DNA of 48,030 bases, from positions 1 through 48,030 of the forward strand of contig CAKUBG010000021.1 of the NCBI GenBank assembly GCA_934636825.1. The letters run 5' to 3'. Numbering within the stretch: position 1 is the stretch's first letter; each line of letters begins with the position of its first letter. The stretch is from an uncultured bacterium. Lineage in GTDB: Bacteria; Vulcanimicrobiota; Xenobia; Xenobiales; Xenobiaceae. A program made the position numbers and the translations under genes. Below are positions 25,035 to 33,424 of the stretch, piece after piece. The notes under the pieces were generated by a model. It saw only the letters and a list, made by a program, of their open reading frames with translations. It had not been told where the DNA came from and made no database searches.

Positions 25035-26066
25035 TCAATCCCCTGTCAAATCGCATTCCGGCGAGTTATCTAAGTTTTGGTCTGTTTTTATTACCCTTAG
25101 CAAAGAGCGACCGTCTCTAGATAGACTTTCATGATCAAAGAGCGGAACGGTATTGGGAAATTTTTTTAAAGCAATGCTTGGTATTCTGGCTCCTTGGCTA
25201 ATTAAACGTCGCTCTTCTCTATTATCAAGTATGGGGCCGTCAGGCCCATATTTTGACCACTCGTCAGCATTGAGGTGTCGCATGAACTCAATCCGCTCTT
25301 TAACATCAAAAATGCCTCGCGCCGCCAAATTGGCATAAACCAGTTCTTCTACTATGGGAGCACGATCTTCTATAAAGGACACCACTTGCCGTCTGTCTAT
25401 TTGGGGATGGATTTCGAAGCAAATATCCAGATGGTGCATGGCAATACCCCAAAGACACGGCGGCTGTACTCCCATGGCGATTTTGCGAAAACGCCAACCG
25501 GGCCAAATATTAAATTGCCTGTAGATATCGCGTTCTTCTTCTTTTTCCATATGCCATTCAGATAGAGGCACTCTGTATAAAAGTCCAAAACGAGCGTAGA
25601 TTTGTCTTCTGCCTCGACAAGTTTCCGGCAAACCGACAGCCGCAAAATCGCTGCCCCTGGGAGTGTATCCCCAAATAGTGGAAGGCACCATATTTTCCAA
25701 GCAATAGCAAATCATGTGCACATCCATAGCTAGACTGCAACCTAAACAAACAAAAAAGTTGCTGCGACCGAATTTTTTATAGGTTTGCCAACAGTCTTCA
25801 ATTACCAAACGTTTAAATTCGTTTTTTATGTGGGCATAATGATGAAAAACTCGCTTTGATCCCAATTTTTGGCGCAAATCACGCACATGTTTAAGTGGCC
25901 AAGAGACAAAAATATGGCCAAAGTCATGTTGAGCAGTAATTAAATGGATTTGACCTTGAGAATAAAATCTGCCGAAAATAAAAGCTAGCAGAGTAGAATC
26001 GAGACCGCCCGAATAGCCAATGGCAAAAGATTTTTGCTTTGCTTCCTGATTCAAAATATGTCGCAC
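25035..26066 (-). CDS. PP-loop ATP pyrophosphatase superfamily protein
   Basis: This 343-residue protein has SGGLDST (about 19-25), the nucleotide-binding PP-loop of enzymes that adenylate a substrate before adding sulfur or nitrogen, such as PAPS reductase, NadE, QueC and thiolases. FVCLGCSLAMDVHMI (about 103) has a CxxC pair placed like metal or iron-sulfur ligands in some tRNA thiolation enzymes. Later parts (RGSDFAAVG, VPLSEW) fit the QueC/ExsB-like group, but I cannot name it. The GTG start is chosen because an in-frame stop lies 21 bases upstream; the ribosome binding site is weak. It is the first gene of the run into membrane protein A, radical SAM, membrane protein B and mnmA. Confidence 0.75.
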   Translation of the reverse strand: MRHILNQEAKQKSFAIGYSGGLDSTLLAFIFGRFYSQGQIHLITAQHDFGHIFVSWPLKHVRDLRQKLGSKRVFHHYAHIKNEFKRLVIEDCWQTYKKFGRSNFFVCLGCSLAMDVHMICYCLENMVPSTIWGYTPRGSDFAAVGLPETCRGRRQIYARFGLLYRVPLSEWHMEKEEERDIYRQFNIWPGWRFRKIAMGVQPPCLWGIAMHHLDICFEIHPQIDRRQVVSFIEDRAPIVEELVYANLAARGIFDVKERIEFMRHLNADEWSKYGPDGPILDNREERRLISQGARIPSIALKKFPNTVPLFDHESLSRDGRSLLRVIKTDQNLDNSPECDLTGD

Positions 26067-26254
26067 TTTCCAGAGGTCAAAATACTAAAAAAACATAGCG
26101 CAAAAACGCCATTTCTCAGAGACTTTTCGGCCTTCGCACCTCAAAGCGGCCTCCCCTTTTTAACTTTCGCTTTGAGCTATCTAAATTTGCAGACGCAAGC
26201 ATAAAAAAAACTGCTATTAAAGGCTAAAAAACAAAAATCACGAAAGAAGCCGAC

Positions 26255-26986
26255 ATGAGTAAAGCTAAAGTTTCATGGCAGCCTTCCAGCAAACTGGAGA
26301 TACGTTACACCAGCAATATCGGCGGAGATTTAGAAGCTCTGCCCTACTTAGCCACAATCATCAAACAGCAACGAACCCAATATCCGGATATGTTGCTCTT
26401 TGATACAGGATCTTTTAGCGGCCCCGGTTGTCCCGGTCCCAATGCCGGTGAACCGCATGTCAAAGTATACAATCATTTGCAATACACTGCCGTCGTACCT
26501 GGACGAGCCGAGGCTATGGACACCAAAGCTCTCAAAAAGATGGCTCGCATGGCCGATTTTCCTTTTTTGGCCACAAACTGGCGCGGTATAGGTGAAGGTG
26601 ACTATTTTACCAATCGCCAGGTAATTGAACGTGGTGAAGACAAAATTGTGATTTTGGGTATGGCTTGTCCGGAAACTCCCAAAGACACAGAAGCGATACC
26701 GGCAATCCAAGCTTTGGATGAAGCTTTAAAAGGCTTTGATCCTGCCGATACTGCCGTAATTATTCTTTCCCAATTGGACGGTAATCAAAATTTAGCTTTA
26801 GCCAAACATGGCAATTTTACTAAAGTGATTATCGGCGGCATAACCATTAACGGTTTAGATCAAACTATGAGCGTAGGCAATTCTTTAATTGCTCCAGCTT
26901 CCGACGGTCCCAAGAGTTTGGGCAGCCTTACAGTCAATTTAAGCGGCAACTTAAAAGTCAATAAAGAAAAAGAGCCAACTGAATAG
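26255..26986 (+). CDS. 5'-nucleotidase/UshA-type metallophosphatase fold, metal ligands lost
   Basis: This 243-residue protein follows the UshA N-domain throughout: LEIRYTSNIGGDLEALPYLATIIKQ, MLLFDTGSFSG, VYNHLQYTAVVPGRAEAMD, FPFLATNWRG, VIILSQLDGNQNLALAKHG and KVIIGGITINGL. Active members carry ND.H, D.GD, GNHE, LSH and GHTH at these places to hold two metals. Here all are changed (SNIG, DTGS, GRAE, LSQ, GGITI). It should therefore not be a working phosphatase. It has no signal peptide and no C-terminal substrate domain, unlike secreted nucleotidases (about 550 residues). It may act as a binding or regulatory protein. A terminator follows. Confidence 0.7.
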   Translation: MSKAKVSWQPSSKLEIRYTSNIGGDLEALPYLATIIKQQRTQYPDMLLFDTGSFSGPGCPGPNAGEPHVKVYNHLQYTAVVPGRAEAMDTKALKKMARMADFPFLATNWRGIGEGDYFTNRQVIERGEDKIVILGMACPETPKDTEAIPAIQALDEALKGFDPADTAVIILSQLDGNQNLALAKHGNFTKVIIGGITINGLDQTMSVGNSLIAPASDGPKSLGSLTVNLSGNLKVNKEKEPTE

Positions 26987-27011
26987 CAATTTTCTGTTCT
27001 AAAACATAATG

Positions 27012-27062
27012 AGCCCCTGCAGTTTTTTTGATATAAAGGAAACGGCAGGGGCTTTATTTTAG
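27012..27062 (+). terminator. Terminator after the metallophosphatase-fold gene
   Basis: AGCCCCTGC (27012-27020) and GCAGGGGCT (27045-27053) form a strong GC stem followed by a T-rich tail. It lies between convergent genes and may slow galE transcripts too. Confidence 0.88.
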
Positions 27063-27071
27063 TTTTAGGCG

Positions 27072-28058
27072 TTAGTCTTCATAACCATGTGGATGGACTT
27101 TACGCCATTGCCAAGCGGAATCGACAATAGCTTCTATAGAATCGTATTTGGGCTTCCAACCCAATTCGCGACGTATTTTTTCTGAAGAGGCGATTAAAAA
27201 GCCGGGATCGCCAGGACGGCGCCCTTCCTCTTTAACGGTAAAATCTAAACCGGTCACTTTACGAACGGCTTCAATTACTTGGCGGACAGAAAAACCTTGG
27301 CCGCTACCGAGGTTATAAACTAAATTGCCTCGCTCTTCCAAAGCTTCTAAAGCTAAAATGTGAGCTTGAGCCAAATCTAAAATGTGTACATAATCGCGCA
27401 CACAAGTGCCGTCTGGAGTATTATAATCGGTGCCAAAAATAGAAATATGGGGGCGCTGTCCCATGGCAGCTTGCAAAACCAAAGGGATTAAGTGACTTTC
27501 AGGATGATGGTCTTCACCGCGTTCGGGAGTATTGCCGGCTGCATTAAAATAGCGCAAGCGAGCGCTTTTCAAACCGTGAATGTCTTCAAACCAGCGCAAC
27601 ATGCGCTCTACCATCAATTTCGATTCACCATAAGCATTGGTAGGATCGAGCTCTTGGTCTTCGGTAATAGGCACTTTTTTAGGATTGCCATAAACAGCAG
27701 CCGTCGAAGAAAAGACAATGCGATCTACTTTGGCTTTTACCATAGCTCGCAAAACAGAGAGCGTACCCATAGTATTATTAGCAAAAAAAGCGCCAGGATC
27801 GCGCATAGATTCGCCTACTTCTATAAAAGCTGCAAAATTGAGCACAGCTTTTACTCCATAGCGCACCATAATATCTTGCAAACGTTCAGTTTCTTCAATA
27901 GAACATTCTTCGACTATACAATTTTGGGGAATAGCGGCCCTGTGGCCATGACAGAAATTGTCTACAACAACCACCCGACGACCGGTTTTTAAAATTTCAT
28001 CACAAACTGTGCTGCCAATATAGCCAGCTCCACCAGTTACAAGAACGGTTTCCGACAT
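27072..28058 (-). CDS. galE: UDP-glucose 4-epimerase
   Basis: This 328-residue short-chain dehydrogenase-type enzyme interconverts UDP-glucose and UDP-galactose (or the N-acetyl forms), supplying sugars for envelope glycans. VTGGAGYIGS (about 6-15) binds NAD. The catalytic set is SSTAAVYGNP plus YGESK (Tyr-x-x-x-Lys, about 146-150). The galE-type NAAGNTPERGEDHHPESHLIPLVL and CVRDYVHILDLAQAH segments are present. Length is typical. The gene starts 32 bases after the DNA methyltransferase stop, so the two are likely co-transcribed without an obvious functional link. Confidence 0.95.
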   Translation of the reverse strand: MSETVLVTGGAGYIGSTVCDEILKTGRRVVVVDNFCHGHRAAIPQNCIVEECSIEETERLQDIMVRYGVKAVLNFAAFIEVGESMRDPGAFFANNTMGTLSVLRAMVKAKVDRIVFSSTAAVYGNPKKVPITEDQELDPTNAYGESKLMVERMLRWFEDIHGLKSARLRYFNAAGNTPERGEDHHPESHLIPLVLQAAMGQRPHISIFGTDYNTPDGTCVRDYVHILDLAQAHILALEALEERGNLVYNLGSGQGFSVRQVIEAVRKVTGLDFTVKEEGRRPGDPGFLIASSEKIRRELGWKPKYDSIEAIVDSAWQWRKVHPHGYED

Positions 28059-28090
28059 ATTAATTTTCTCACTCTCAAAAATATAAGATG

Positions 28091-29032
28091 TTACTTTGTT
28101 TGTTCAGATAGAGAATTCCTAGCCCAAAATACTCCGCTAGAATAACCTTGAATTCTGGAATTAGACTTGGCTTCTTCTAAACGCCTTTCTGCCCAAGCGC
28201 AATATTGAGGCTCAATTTCAACGCCCAAATAATGGCGCTGTAATTTTTTAGCGACTACGCTGGTAGTGCCCGATCCTAAGAAAGGATCAAAAACGACATC
28301 ACCTTCACAGGAGCTGGCTAAAATAAGTTTGGCCACCAACTTTTCTGATTTTTGCGTAGGATGAGCCGTATTTTCGGCCATTGACCAAAAAGGAATAGTA
28401 ATATCATCCCAAAAGTTGGAAGGACAAGTATCGCGATAGTTGCCTTTATCGGTTTCGATCCAATCTTTCGGTTTACCATCAACTCTGTAAGGCGCAATAA
28501 CTTTTTTCCTAATCTTTACCGCTTCAAGATTAAAGGTGTAATCGTCACCTTTGGTAGCGAACCAAATATCTTCCAGGCCATTTTTCCAGTTGGCTTTGGC
28601 TCCTCGACCTTTTTCTCTTTGCCAAGTAATTCTATTTCTTACCTTAAAAAAATCACCTAAAACCCGACCTATAATTAAACTACTTTCCCAATCACAACAA
28701 ACATAGATAGAGCCCTTTTCTTTAAGTAAAGGTTGCACAGCGCTCAGCCATTGGCGCGTATACTCTTCATATTCATCATCCTTTTTCTTGGAAAAAACGG
28801 TACCATTAAAAGATTTAGTTAGATTATAAGGAGGATCGGCGATAATTAGATCAACACTTTGGTGCGGTAAGAATTGGCAAACTTGCCAAAAATCTCCATT
28901 TATTGTTTTGTCAAGAAGACAGCGTAAATCTTGCTGCGGCTCGCTTAATTGCACACAACGTTCCAGAAATTCACTACACTCATTCAAGGGACAATTGATT
29001 GTTTTATTTCTTACTATTTTTGACGGTAGCAT
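28091..29032 (-). CDS. Site-specific DNA methyltransferase (N6-adenine or N4-cytosine), orphan
   Basis: This 313-residue protein has the catalytic motif DPPYN (about 66-70) before the SAM-binding motif DPFLGSGTT (about 246-254), the beta-type order. HPTQKSEKLV lies between them and VEIEPQYCAWAERRL at the end. The N-terminal 50 residues are cysteine-bearing and not standard. No restriction endonuclease gene is next to it, so it looks like a solitary, regulatory or remnant methyltransferase, similar in size to YhdJ-type enzymes. GGGAG lies 6 bases before the ATG. The target sequence and the methylated base cannot be predicted here. Confidence 0.88.
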   Translation of the reverse strand: MLPSKIVRNKTINCPLNECSEFLERCVQLSEPQQDLRCLLDKTINGDFWQVCQFLPHQSVDLIIADPPYNLTKSFNGTVFSKKKDDEYEEYTRQWLSAVQPLLKEKGSIYVCCDWESSLIIGRVLGDFFKVRNRITWQREKGRGAKANWKNGLEDIWFATKGDDYTFNLEAVKIRKKVIAPYRVDGKPKDWIETDKGNYRDTCPSNFWDDITIPFWSMAENTAHPTQKSEKLVAKLILASSCEGDVVFDPFLGSGTTSVVAKKLQRHYLGVEIEPQYCAWAERRLEEAKSNSRIQGYSSGVFWARNSLSEQTK

Positions 29033-29204
29033 ACATTACTCCCATTTTTGCTCTCGTCTATAAGTCTTCGACAAAGCTAACGGTTTTTCCAGCTTATCCG
29101 TCTTTGTCCCTTTTCTAACTTTTTTCTTGGCGACAGCTTCGGACTATGTTTGCCTCTAGTTTGCAAACAGGAAAAGCCATTCAGCCGTGGCAAATTGATA
29201 AGGT

Positions 29205-31415
29205 ATGTTTAAGCGCAATTTTAATTTTTTACTTTTAGCCTTAGCTTTAAGCGCCCCTCTGGCTCTTAAGGTTTCCCTTCCCGCTTATGCTGAGCCTTCT
29301 CAGCAACCGACCACAGTTGCTTCAGTTAGCCAAAACTCAGCTGCACCTACTTCAGATGTTACCGCTGAGCGCACTGATTTTACGGAAACTATTCACGGTG
29401 TGAAAATAGCCGATCCTTATCGCTGGATGGAAGATATCGACAGCGCTCAAACTCGTACTTGGATCGAAGCTCAGCGCCATAAAACTGACGCTTATATGAG
29501 CCAAGTACCTAACCGCCAAGCAATCCGTCGTCATTTGGAGAAATTGCAAAACTATCCCCGTTTTGGCGCTCCCACCTATGAAGCTGGCAAATATTTCTAC
29601 TATTACAACAGTGGTTTGCAAAACCAAAGCGTCCTTTATATGAGCGATTCTGCCGATCGTTTGGGTAAGCCGATACTTGATCCTAACACTTTTTCTCAAG
29701 AAGGCGTCTCAGCCTTAACTGACGCTGTACCTAGCCCGGACGGCAAATTTTTGGCTTTTGCTATTGCCAAATCAGGCTCGGACTGGAACCAAATCCAAGT
29801 GCTTGATTTAACTACCGGCAAAATCACTTCCGACTTAGTAAAGTGGGTAAAGTTTTCTACTATTGTTTGGGATGGAAATAGCAGCGGTTTTTACTATAGT
29901 CGCTATCCAGAGCCAGCCCAAGATGCCAATGCTTTAGCTGGCGAAAATAAATATCACTCACTCTATTTCCACAAAGTCGGTCAAACGCAAGCTCAAGATC
30001 AGCTTATTTACGGCAATCCGCAAAATCCAGACGTCTCTGTTTACGGCGGTGCCAGCGAAGATCATAAATGGCTTTGCATAGAAGTTTCCCACTCCCAAAA
30101 TGATAACGTAGCTCTTTTGGTTAAAGATACGACCGATCCCCAAAGCCACTTTATTACTTTACCTAACGCTTTCCAAGCCAAATTTTCTATTATAGGTATA
30201 AAGGACGATACTCTTTACGCCTTCACCGATATGAAAGCTTCCAATGGCCGTATCGTCAGCGTAAAATTAACCAATAATGTAATAGATACTCCTTGGAAAG
30301 AAGTTATTCCCCAAACTAAAGAATCTATAAACAACGTTTCCTTAGTAGGCAATCATCTTTTTGTTAACTACTTGCACGACGCTTCCAGCCGCGTTTCTGA
30401 ATATAGCCTGGAAGGCCAGCTGATTAGACAAGTGAAATTGCCTGGTATTGGCAGTGCCTCCGCTTTTCATGGCAAGCAAGATAGCCAAACCGCTTACTAT
30501 TCCTATACGAGTTTCAATACTCCCTCAGTTATCTACGCTTACGACATTGCTAGTGGTAAAAGCTCAATTTGGCATCAACCTAAACTCAGCTTCAATCCTA
30601 ACGATTTTGTCACCAAACAAGTGTTTGTCAACAGTACCGACGGCGCCAAAGTCCCCTTATTTATTACTCATCGCAAAGACCTAAAAATTGATGGCGATGT
30701 GCCTACTTTGCTCTATGGATACGGCGGCTTTGCTATCGATATGACGCCTGGTTTCTCTACTCGCACTATGACTTGGATGCAAATGGGCGGTATTTATGCC
30801 CAGGCCAGCTTGCGCGGAGGCAACGAATACGGTGAAGCTTGGCACGTAGCCGGCACTAAAACTCAAAAGCAACATACCTTTGACGATTTTATAAATTGTG
30901 CTCAATGGTTAATTGACAATAAATACACCAACAGTGATCGCTTAGCTATCAACGGAGGCAGTAACGGCGGCTTGTTGGTAGGTGCTTGTCTAAACCAACG
31001 TCCTGATTTATTTGGTGCGGCTGTACCTCAAGTAGGCGTTATGGATATGTTGCGTTTCCATAAATTTACTATCGGTCGCTACTGGACCGGCGATTATGGC
31101 GACGTCAATAAACCGAAAGAATTTGAAACTCTTTACAAGATTTCACCCTACCACAACGTAAAAGAAGGCACCGCCTATCCAGCTACTTTGGTAACTACAG
31201 GAGATCATGATGATCGTGTTTATCCGGCTCACAGTTTCAAATATGCGGCCGCTTTACAACATGCTCAAGCAGGGAAAGCGCCAATTTTAATTCGCATAGA
31301 TAGCAAAGCCGGCCACGGCGCAGGCAAACCTATTTCTAAGCGTTTGGACGAAAGCGCCGACATTCTCTCTTTCATAGCTCAAGCTTTGGGTATGAAAAAT
31401 ATCGACTTAAAATAG
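29205..31415 (+). CDS. Secreted prolyl oligopeptidase (S9A family)
   Basis: This 736-residue serine peptidase cleaves after proline in short peptides. A signal peptide (residues 1-29, cut after AYA) exports it. Residues about 50-480 begin with the family start DPYRWMEDIDSAQTRTWIEAQ and form the gating propeller. The catalytic domain has NGGSNGGLLVG with Ser586, GDHDDRVYP with the Asp (about 668), and KAGHGAGK with His704. Length matches the family plus the signal. An AAGG lies very close to the ATG, so initiation may be weak. The next gene is an ECF transporter S component; peptide scavenging is a reasonable role. Confidence 0.93.
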   Translation: MFKRNFNFLLLALALSAPLALKVSLPAYAEPSQQPTTVASVSQNSAAPTSDVTAERTDFTETIHGVKIADPYRWMEDIDSAQTRTWIEAQRHKTDAYMSQVPNRQAIRRHLEKLQNYPRFGAPTYEAGKYFYYYNSGLQNQSVLYMSDSADRLGKPILDPNTFSQEGVSALTDAVPSPDGKFLAFAIAKSGSDWNQIQVLDLTTGKITSDLVKWVKFSTIVWDGNSSGFYYSRYPEPAQDANALAGENKYHSLYFHKVGQTQAQDQLIYGNPQNPDVSVYGGASEDHKWLCIEVSHSQNDNVALLVKDTTDPQSHFITLPNAFQAKFSIIGIKDDTLYAFTDMKASNGRIVSVKLTNNVIDTPWKEVIPQTKESINNVSLVGNHLFVNYLHDASSRVSEYSLEGQLIRQVKLPGIGSASAFHGKQDSQTAYYSYTSFNTPSVIYAYDIASGKSSIWHQPKLSFNPNDFVTKQVFVNSTDGAKVPLFITHRKDLKIDGDVPTLLYGYGGFAIDMTPGFSTRTMTWMQMGGIYAQASLRGGNEYGEAWHVAGTKTQKQHTFDDFINCAQWLIDNKYTNSDRLAINGGSNGGLLVGACLNQRPDLFGAAVPQVGVMDMLRFHKFTIGRYWTGDYGDVNKPKEFETLYKISPYHNVKEGTAYPATLVTTGDHDDRVYPAHSFKYAAALQHAQAGKAPILIRIDSKAGHGAGKPISKRLDESADILSFIAQALGMKNIDLK

Positions 31416-31442
31416 GCATTTAGTTGCTCAAACATTAGAAGT

Positions 31443-31488
31443 ACAAGCCGGTTGCACTTGCAATTCTCGCAACTTGCAATCGGCTTGT
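31443..31488 (+). repeat. Strong hairpin in front of the ECF S-component gene
   Basis: ACAAGCCGGTTGCA (31443-31456) pairs with TGCAATCGGCTTGT (31475-31488), 14 pairs with one G-U, and an inner TTGC/GCAA stem. No T run follows on either strand, so it does not look like a terminator. It sits 17 bases before the ATG of the S component, which has no ribosome binding site, so it may control translation or mRNA ends. Confidence 0.55.
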
Positions 31489-31505
31489 CATGATGCCAAA
31501 AAATC

Positions 31506-32057
31506 ATGAAAGAAAGTTTTACAACACGCAATCTGGCTCTTATGGCTCTATTTATTGCCATAGGTCTGGTGCTGCCTTTTCTAACAGGTCAAATTCCGCA
31601 AATTGGCATAATGCTTTCTCCTTTGCACTATCCAGTTTTTCTCTGTGCTTTCCTTTGTGGCAAACGCGAAGGTACCGTAGTGGGCCTAATTATACCTTTA
31701 TTGCGCGGTTTGCTCTTTGGTATGCCTCCTTTATACCCTATGGGTTTGGCCATGGCGGCTGAGCTAGCTACTTACGGATTTTTAGCCGGTTTTATATTTG
31801 AAAAATCACCTTGGAATTGCTTAATCGCTTTATATAAAGCTCTGATAATAGCTATAATAGGCGGACGCTTGGTGTGGGGCCTATCTATGCTAGTTCTGTT
31901 AATTCCGACAAGCCAAGCTTTTACTTGGACAGCTTTTGTTAGCGGCGCCATTGTAAGCACAATACCTGGCACAATTTTACAATTGGTCATTATTCCGGCT
32001 TTAATATTGGCTTTAGGTAAAACTCGCCTGCCTTTTTTTATAAGCAAATCGCAGTAA
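31506..32057 (+). CDS. ECF transporter S component
   Basis: This 183-residue protein has about six helices and begins RNLALMALFIAIGLVLPFL. PLHYPVFLCAFLCGKREGTVVGLIIPLLRGLLFGMPPLYPMGLAMAAEL follows. This arrangement is typical of substrate-binding S components of energy-coupling factor vitamin transporters. The A and T components are not in this window, so it probably shares a common ECF module. The vitamin cannot be named from sequence. No ribosome binding site precedes the ATG, and a strong hairpin sits there instead. The 3' end overlaps the convergent MATE gene by 45 bases. Confidence 0.85.
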   Translation: MKESFTTRNLALMALFIAIGLVLPFLTGQIPQIGIMLSPLHYPVFLCAFLCGKREGTVVGLIIPLLRGLLFGMPPLYPMGLAMAAELATYGFLAGFIFEKSPWNCLIALYKALIIAIIGGRLVWGLSMLVLLIPTSQAFTWTAFVSGAIVSTIPGTILQLVIIPALILALGKTRLPFFISKSQ

Positions 32058-33338
32058 ATACATAGCCAATAGCCATACCCAGGCTAGCATTTCTGCATAA
32101 GCAATTGACATATTTCCATAAAATGGCACCATTGCATAAGAAGCGATAATTCTAACTATCAACGATACGATACCAGCTGTACTAGAATATACAAGATCGC
32201 TTTTTCCTTCTAAATATCCACGAAAAGCCATCGCCAAGCCAAAAATAGGATAAAAACAAGCTATTCGTACAAAGAAAGCGCTGCCGATTTTTACGGCCTC
32301 TGCTCCTGCACCGAAAAGGGCAATAATCTTTCCTCCCAATGGGATAACTAGCGTTGTCAGAATTAGAGATACTGTAAGCATTAAAATAGTACCGGCTACT
32401 AAAATTTGTCGCGTGCGTTTTTTATTTCCAGCGCCATGGCTGTGAGCGGTCATGGTAGAAATACCAGAGCCTAAATTTATAATAGGCAGCATAACTAGAG
32501 TATCAATACGGTAGGCTGTTGTAATAGCAGTAACAGTGTTGGTGCCAAATCTATTCATAAAATCTTGGAGAAGCAAACTTCCCAAAGAAGTAACGCAAGA
32601 TTGCACCATTGGCGGTAAACCAAAATTCATACCTTCTTTGATGACTGCACTGTTGAAACTTTCTTGACAATAACCATCCTTTAACCAGGCGTATTTTTTC
32701 GTTCCATATTTAACTATAAATACAGTCATAGCTGCTTGAGAAATTACTGTAGCTATAGCTGCCCCTTGCACTCCCCATCCTAAATAAGCCACAAAAAGGA
32801 TATCTAATACTATGTTAATTATCGAAGAAAATAAAATAGACAAAAAGGGAATGTGACTGTCACCAATGCCACGCAACGTAGCTGTATAAACATTATAAAC
32901 AGCTAAAAAAGGCAAACCTAAAAGAACTAGGCGAATATAACTGGTGGCTAAATCAATAATTTCTGGCGTAGTGTGTAGTAACTTCAAAAATTGGTAAGAA
33001 AACACGGTGCCGCTAGCAGCCACTATCACAAATATTGCGCCTAAAACAAAGGAAAAGACAGCCACTAGGGGCGGAATATTTTCTTGTTTTCCTGCACCAA
33101 AATTTTTGGCAACTAGAACAGAAAGTCCTAAAGTGAAACCGATAATTGCCGTAACAAAAAAATTGATAGAGGTAGTAGTAGTTCCAATGGCTGCCAACGA
33201 CAGTTCTCCATCAACATTTCCTACAATAAAAGCATCTGCCCAATTGTACAATTGTTGTAAGATACCGCTAAGAATGAGCGGCAAGCTGAAATTAATCAGC
33301 GCTTTCATGATTACATTGAGGCGTTGATTTTCTTCCAT
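32013..33338 (-). CDS. MATE-family efflux protein
   Basis: This 441-residue protein has twelve helices in two six-helix halves. Family marks are NFSLPLILSGILQQLYNWADAFIVGN near the start, GFTLGLSVLVAKNFGAGKQENI, and in the second half YRIDTLVMLPIINLGSGISTMTAHSHGAGNKKRT. MATE pumps export drugs or metabolites using Na+ or H+ gradients. GAGGA lies 6 bases before the ATG. The clear terminator upstream (33359-33402) belongs to miaB, so transcription of this gene starts in the short gap or reads through. The substrate is unknown. Confidence 0.92.
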   Translation of the reverse strand: MEENQRLNVIMKALINFSLPLILSGILQQLYNWADAFIVGNVDGELSLAAIGTTTTSINFFVTAIIGFTLGLSVLVAKNFGAGKQENIPPLVAVFSFVLGAIFVIVAASGTVFSYQFLKLLHTTPEIIDLATSYIRLVLLGLPFLAVYNVYTATLRGIGDSHIPFLSILFSSIINIVLDILFVAYLGWGVQGAAIATVISQAAMTVFIVKYGTKKYAWLKDGYCQESFNSAVIKEGMNFGLPPMVQSCVTSLGSLLLQDFMNRFGTNTVTAITTAYRIDTLVMLPIINLGSGISTMTAHSHGAGNKKRTRQILVAGTILMLTVSLILTTLVIPLGGKIIALFGAGAEAVKIGSAFFVRIACFYPIFGLAMAFRGYLEGKSDLVYSSTAGIVSLIVRIIASYAMVPFYGNMSIAYAEMLAWVWLLAMYLLRFAYKKRQASFT

Positions 33339-33358
33339 GTTGTCCTCTTCAGAATTTG

Positions 33359-33402
33359 CTAAAAAACAAAACCACGCAATCGCCCTAGGCAGTTGCGTGG
33401 TT
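33359..33402 (-). terminator. Terminator after miaB
   Basis: AACCACGCAA (33370-33379) and TTGCGTGGTT (33393-33402) with an inner GCC/GGC pair form the stem. On the minus strand TTGTTTTTTAG follows. It ends the zinc protein-ctp-miaB transcript. Confidence 0.88.
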
Positions 33403-33424
33403 CTAAAACAGCCAGTAAATGGCT

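Noticed and set aside
31443..31488. Terminator after the prolyl oligopeptidase gene
   Set aside because: The stem is strong, but neither strand has a T run after it, so it is listed as a hairpin of unknown role.
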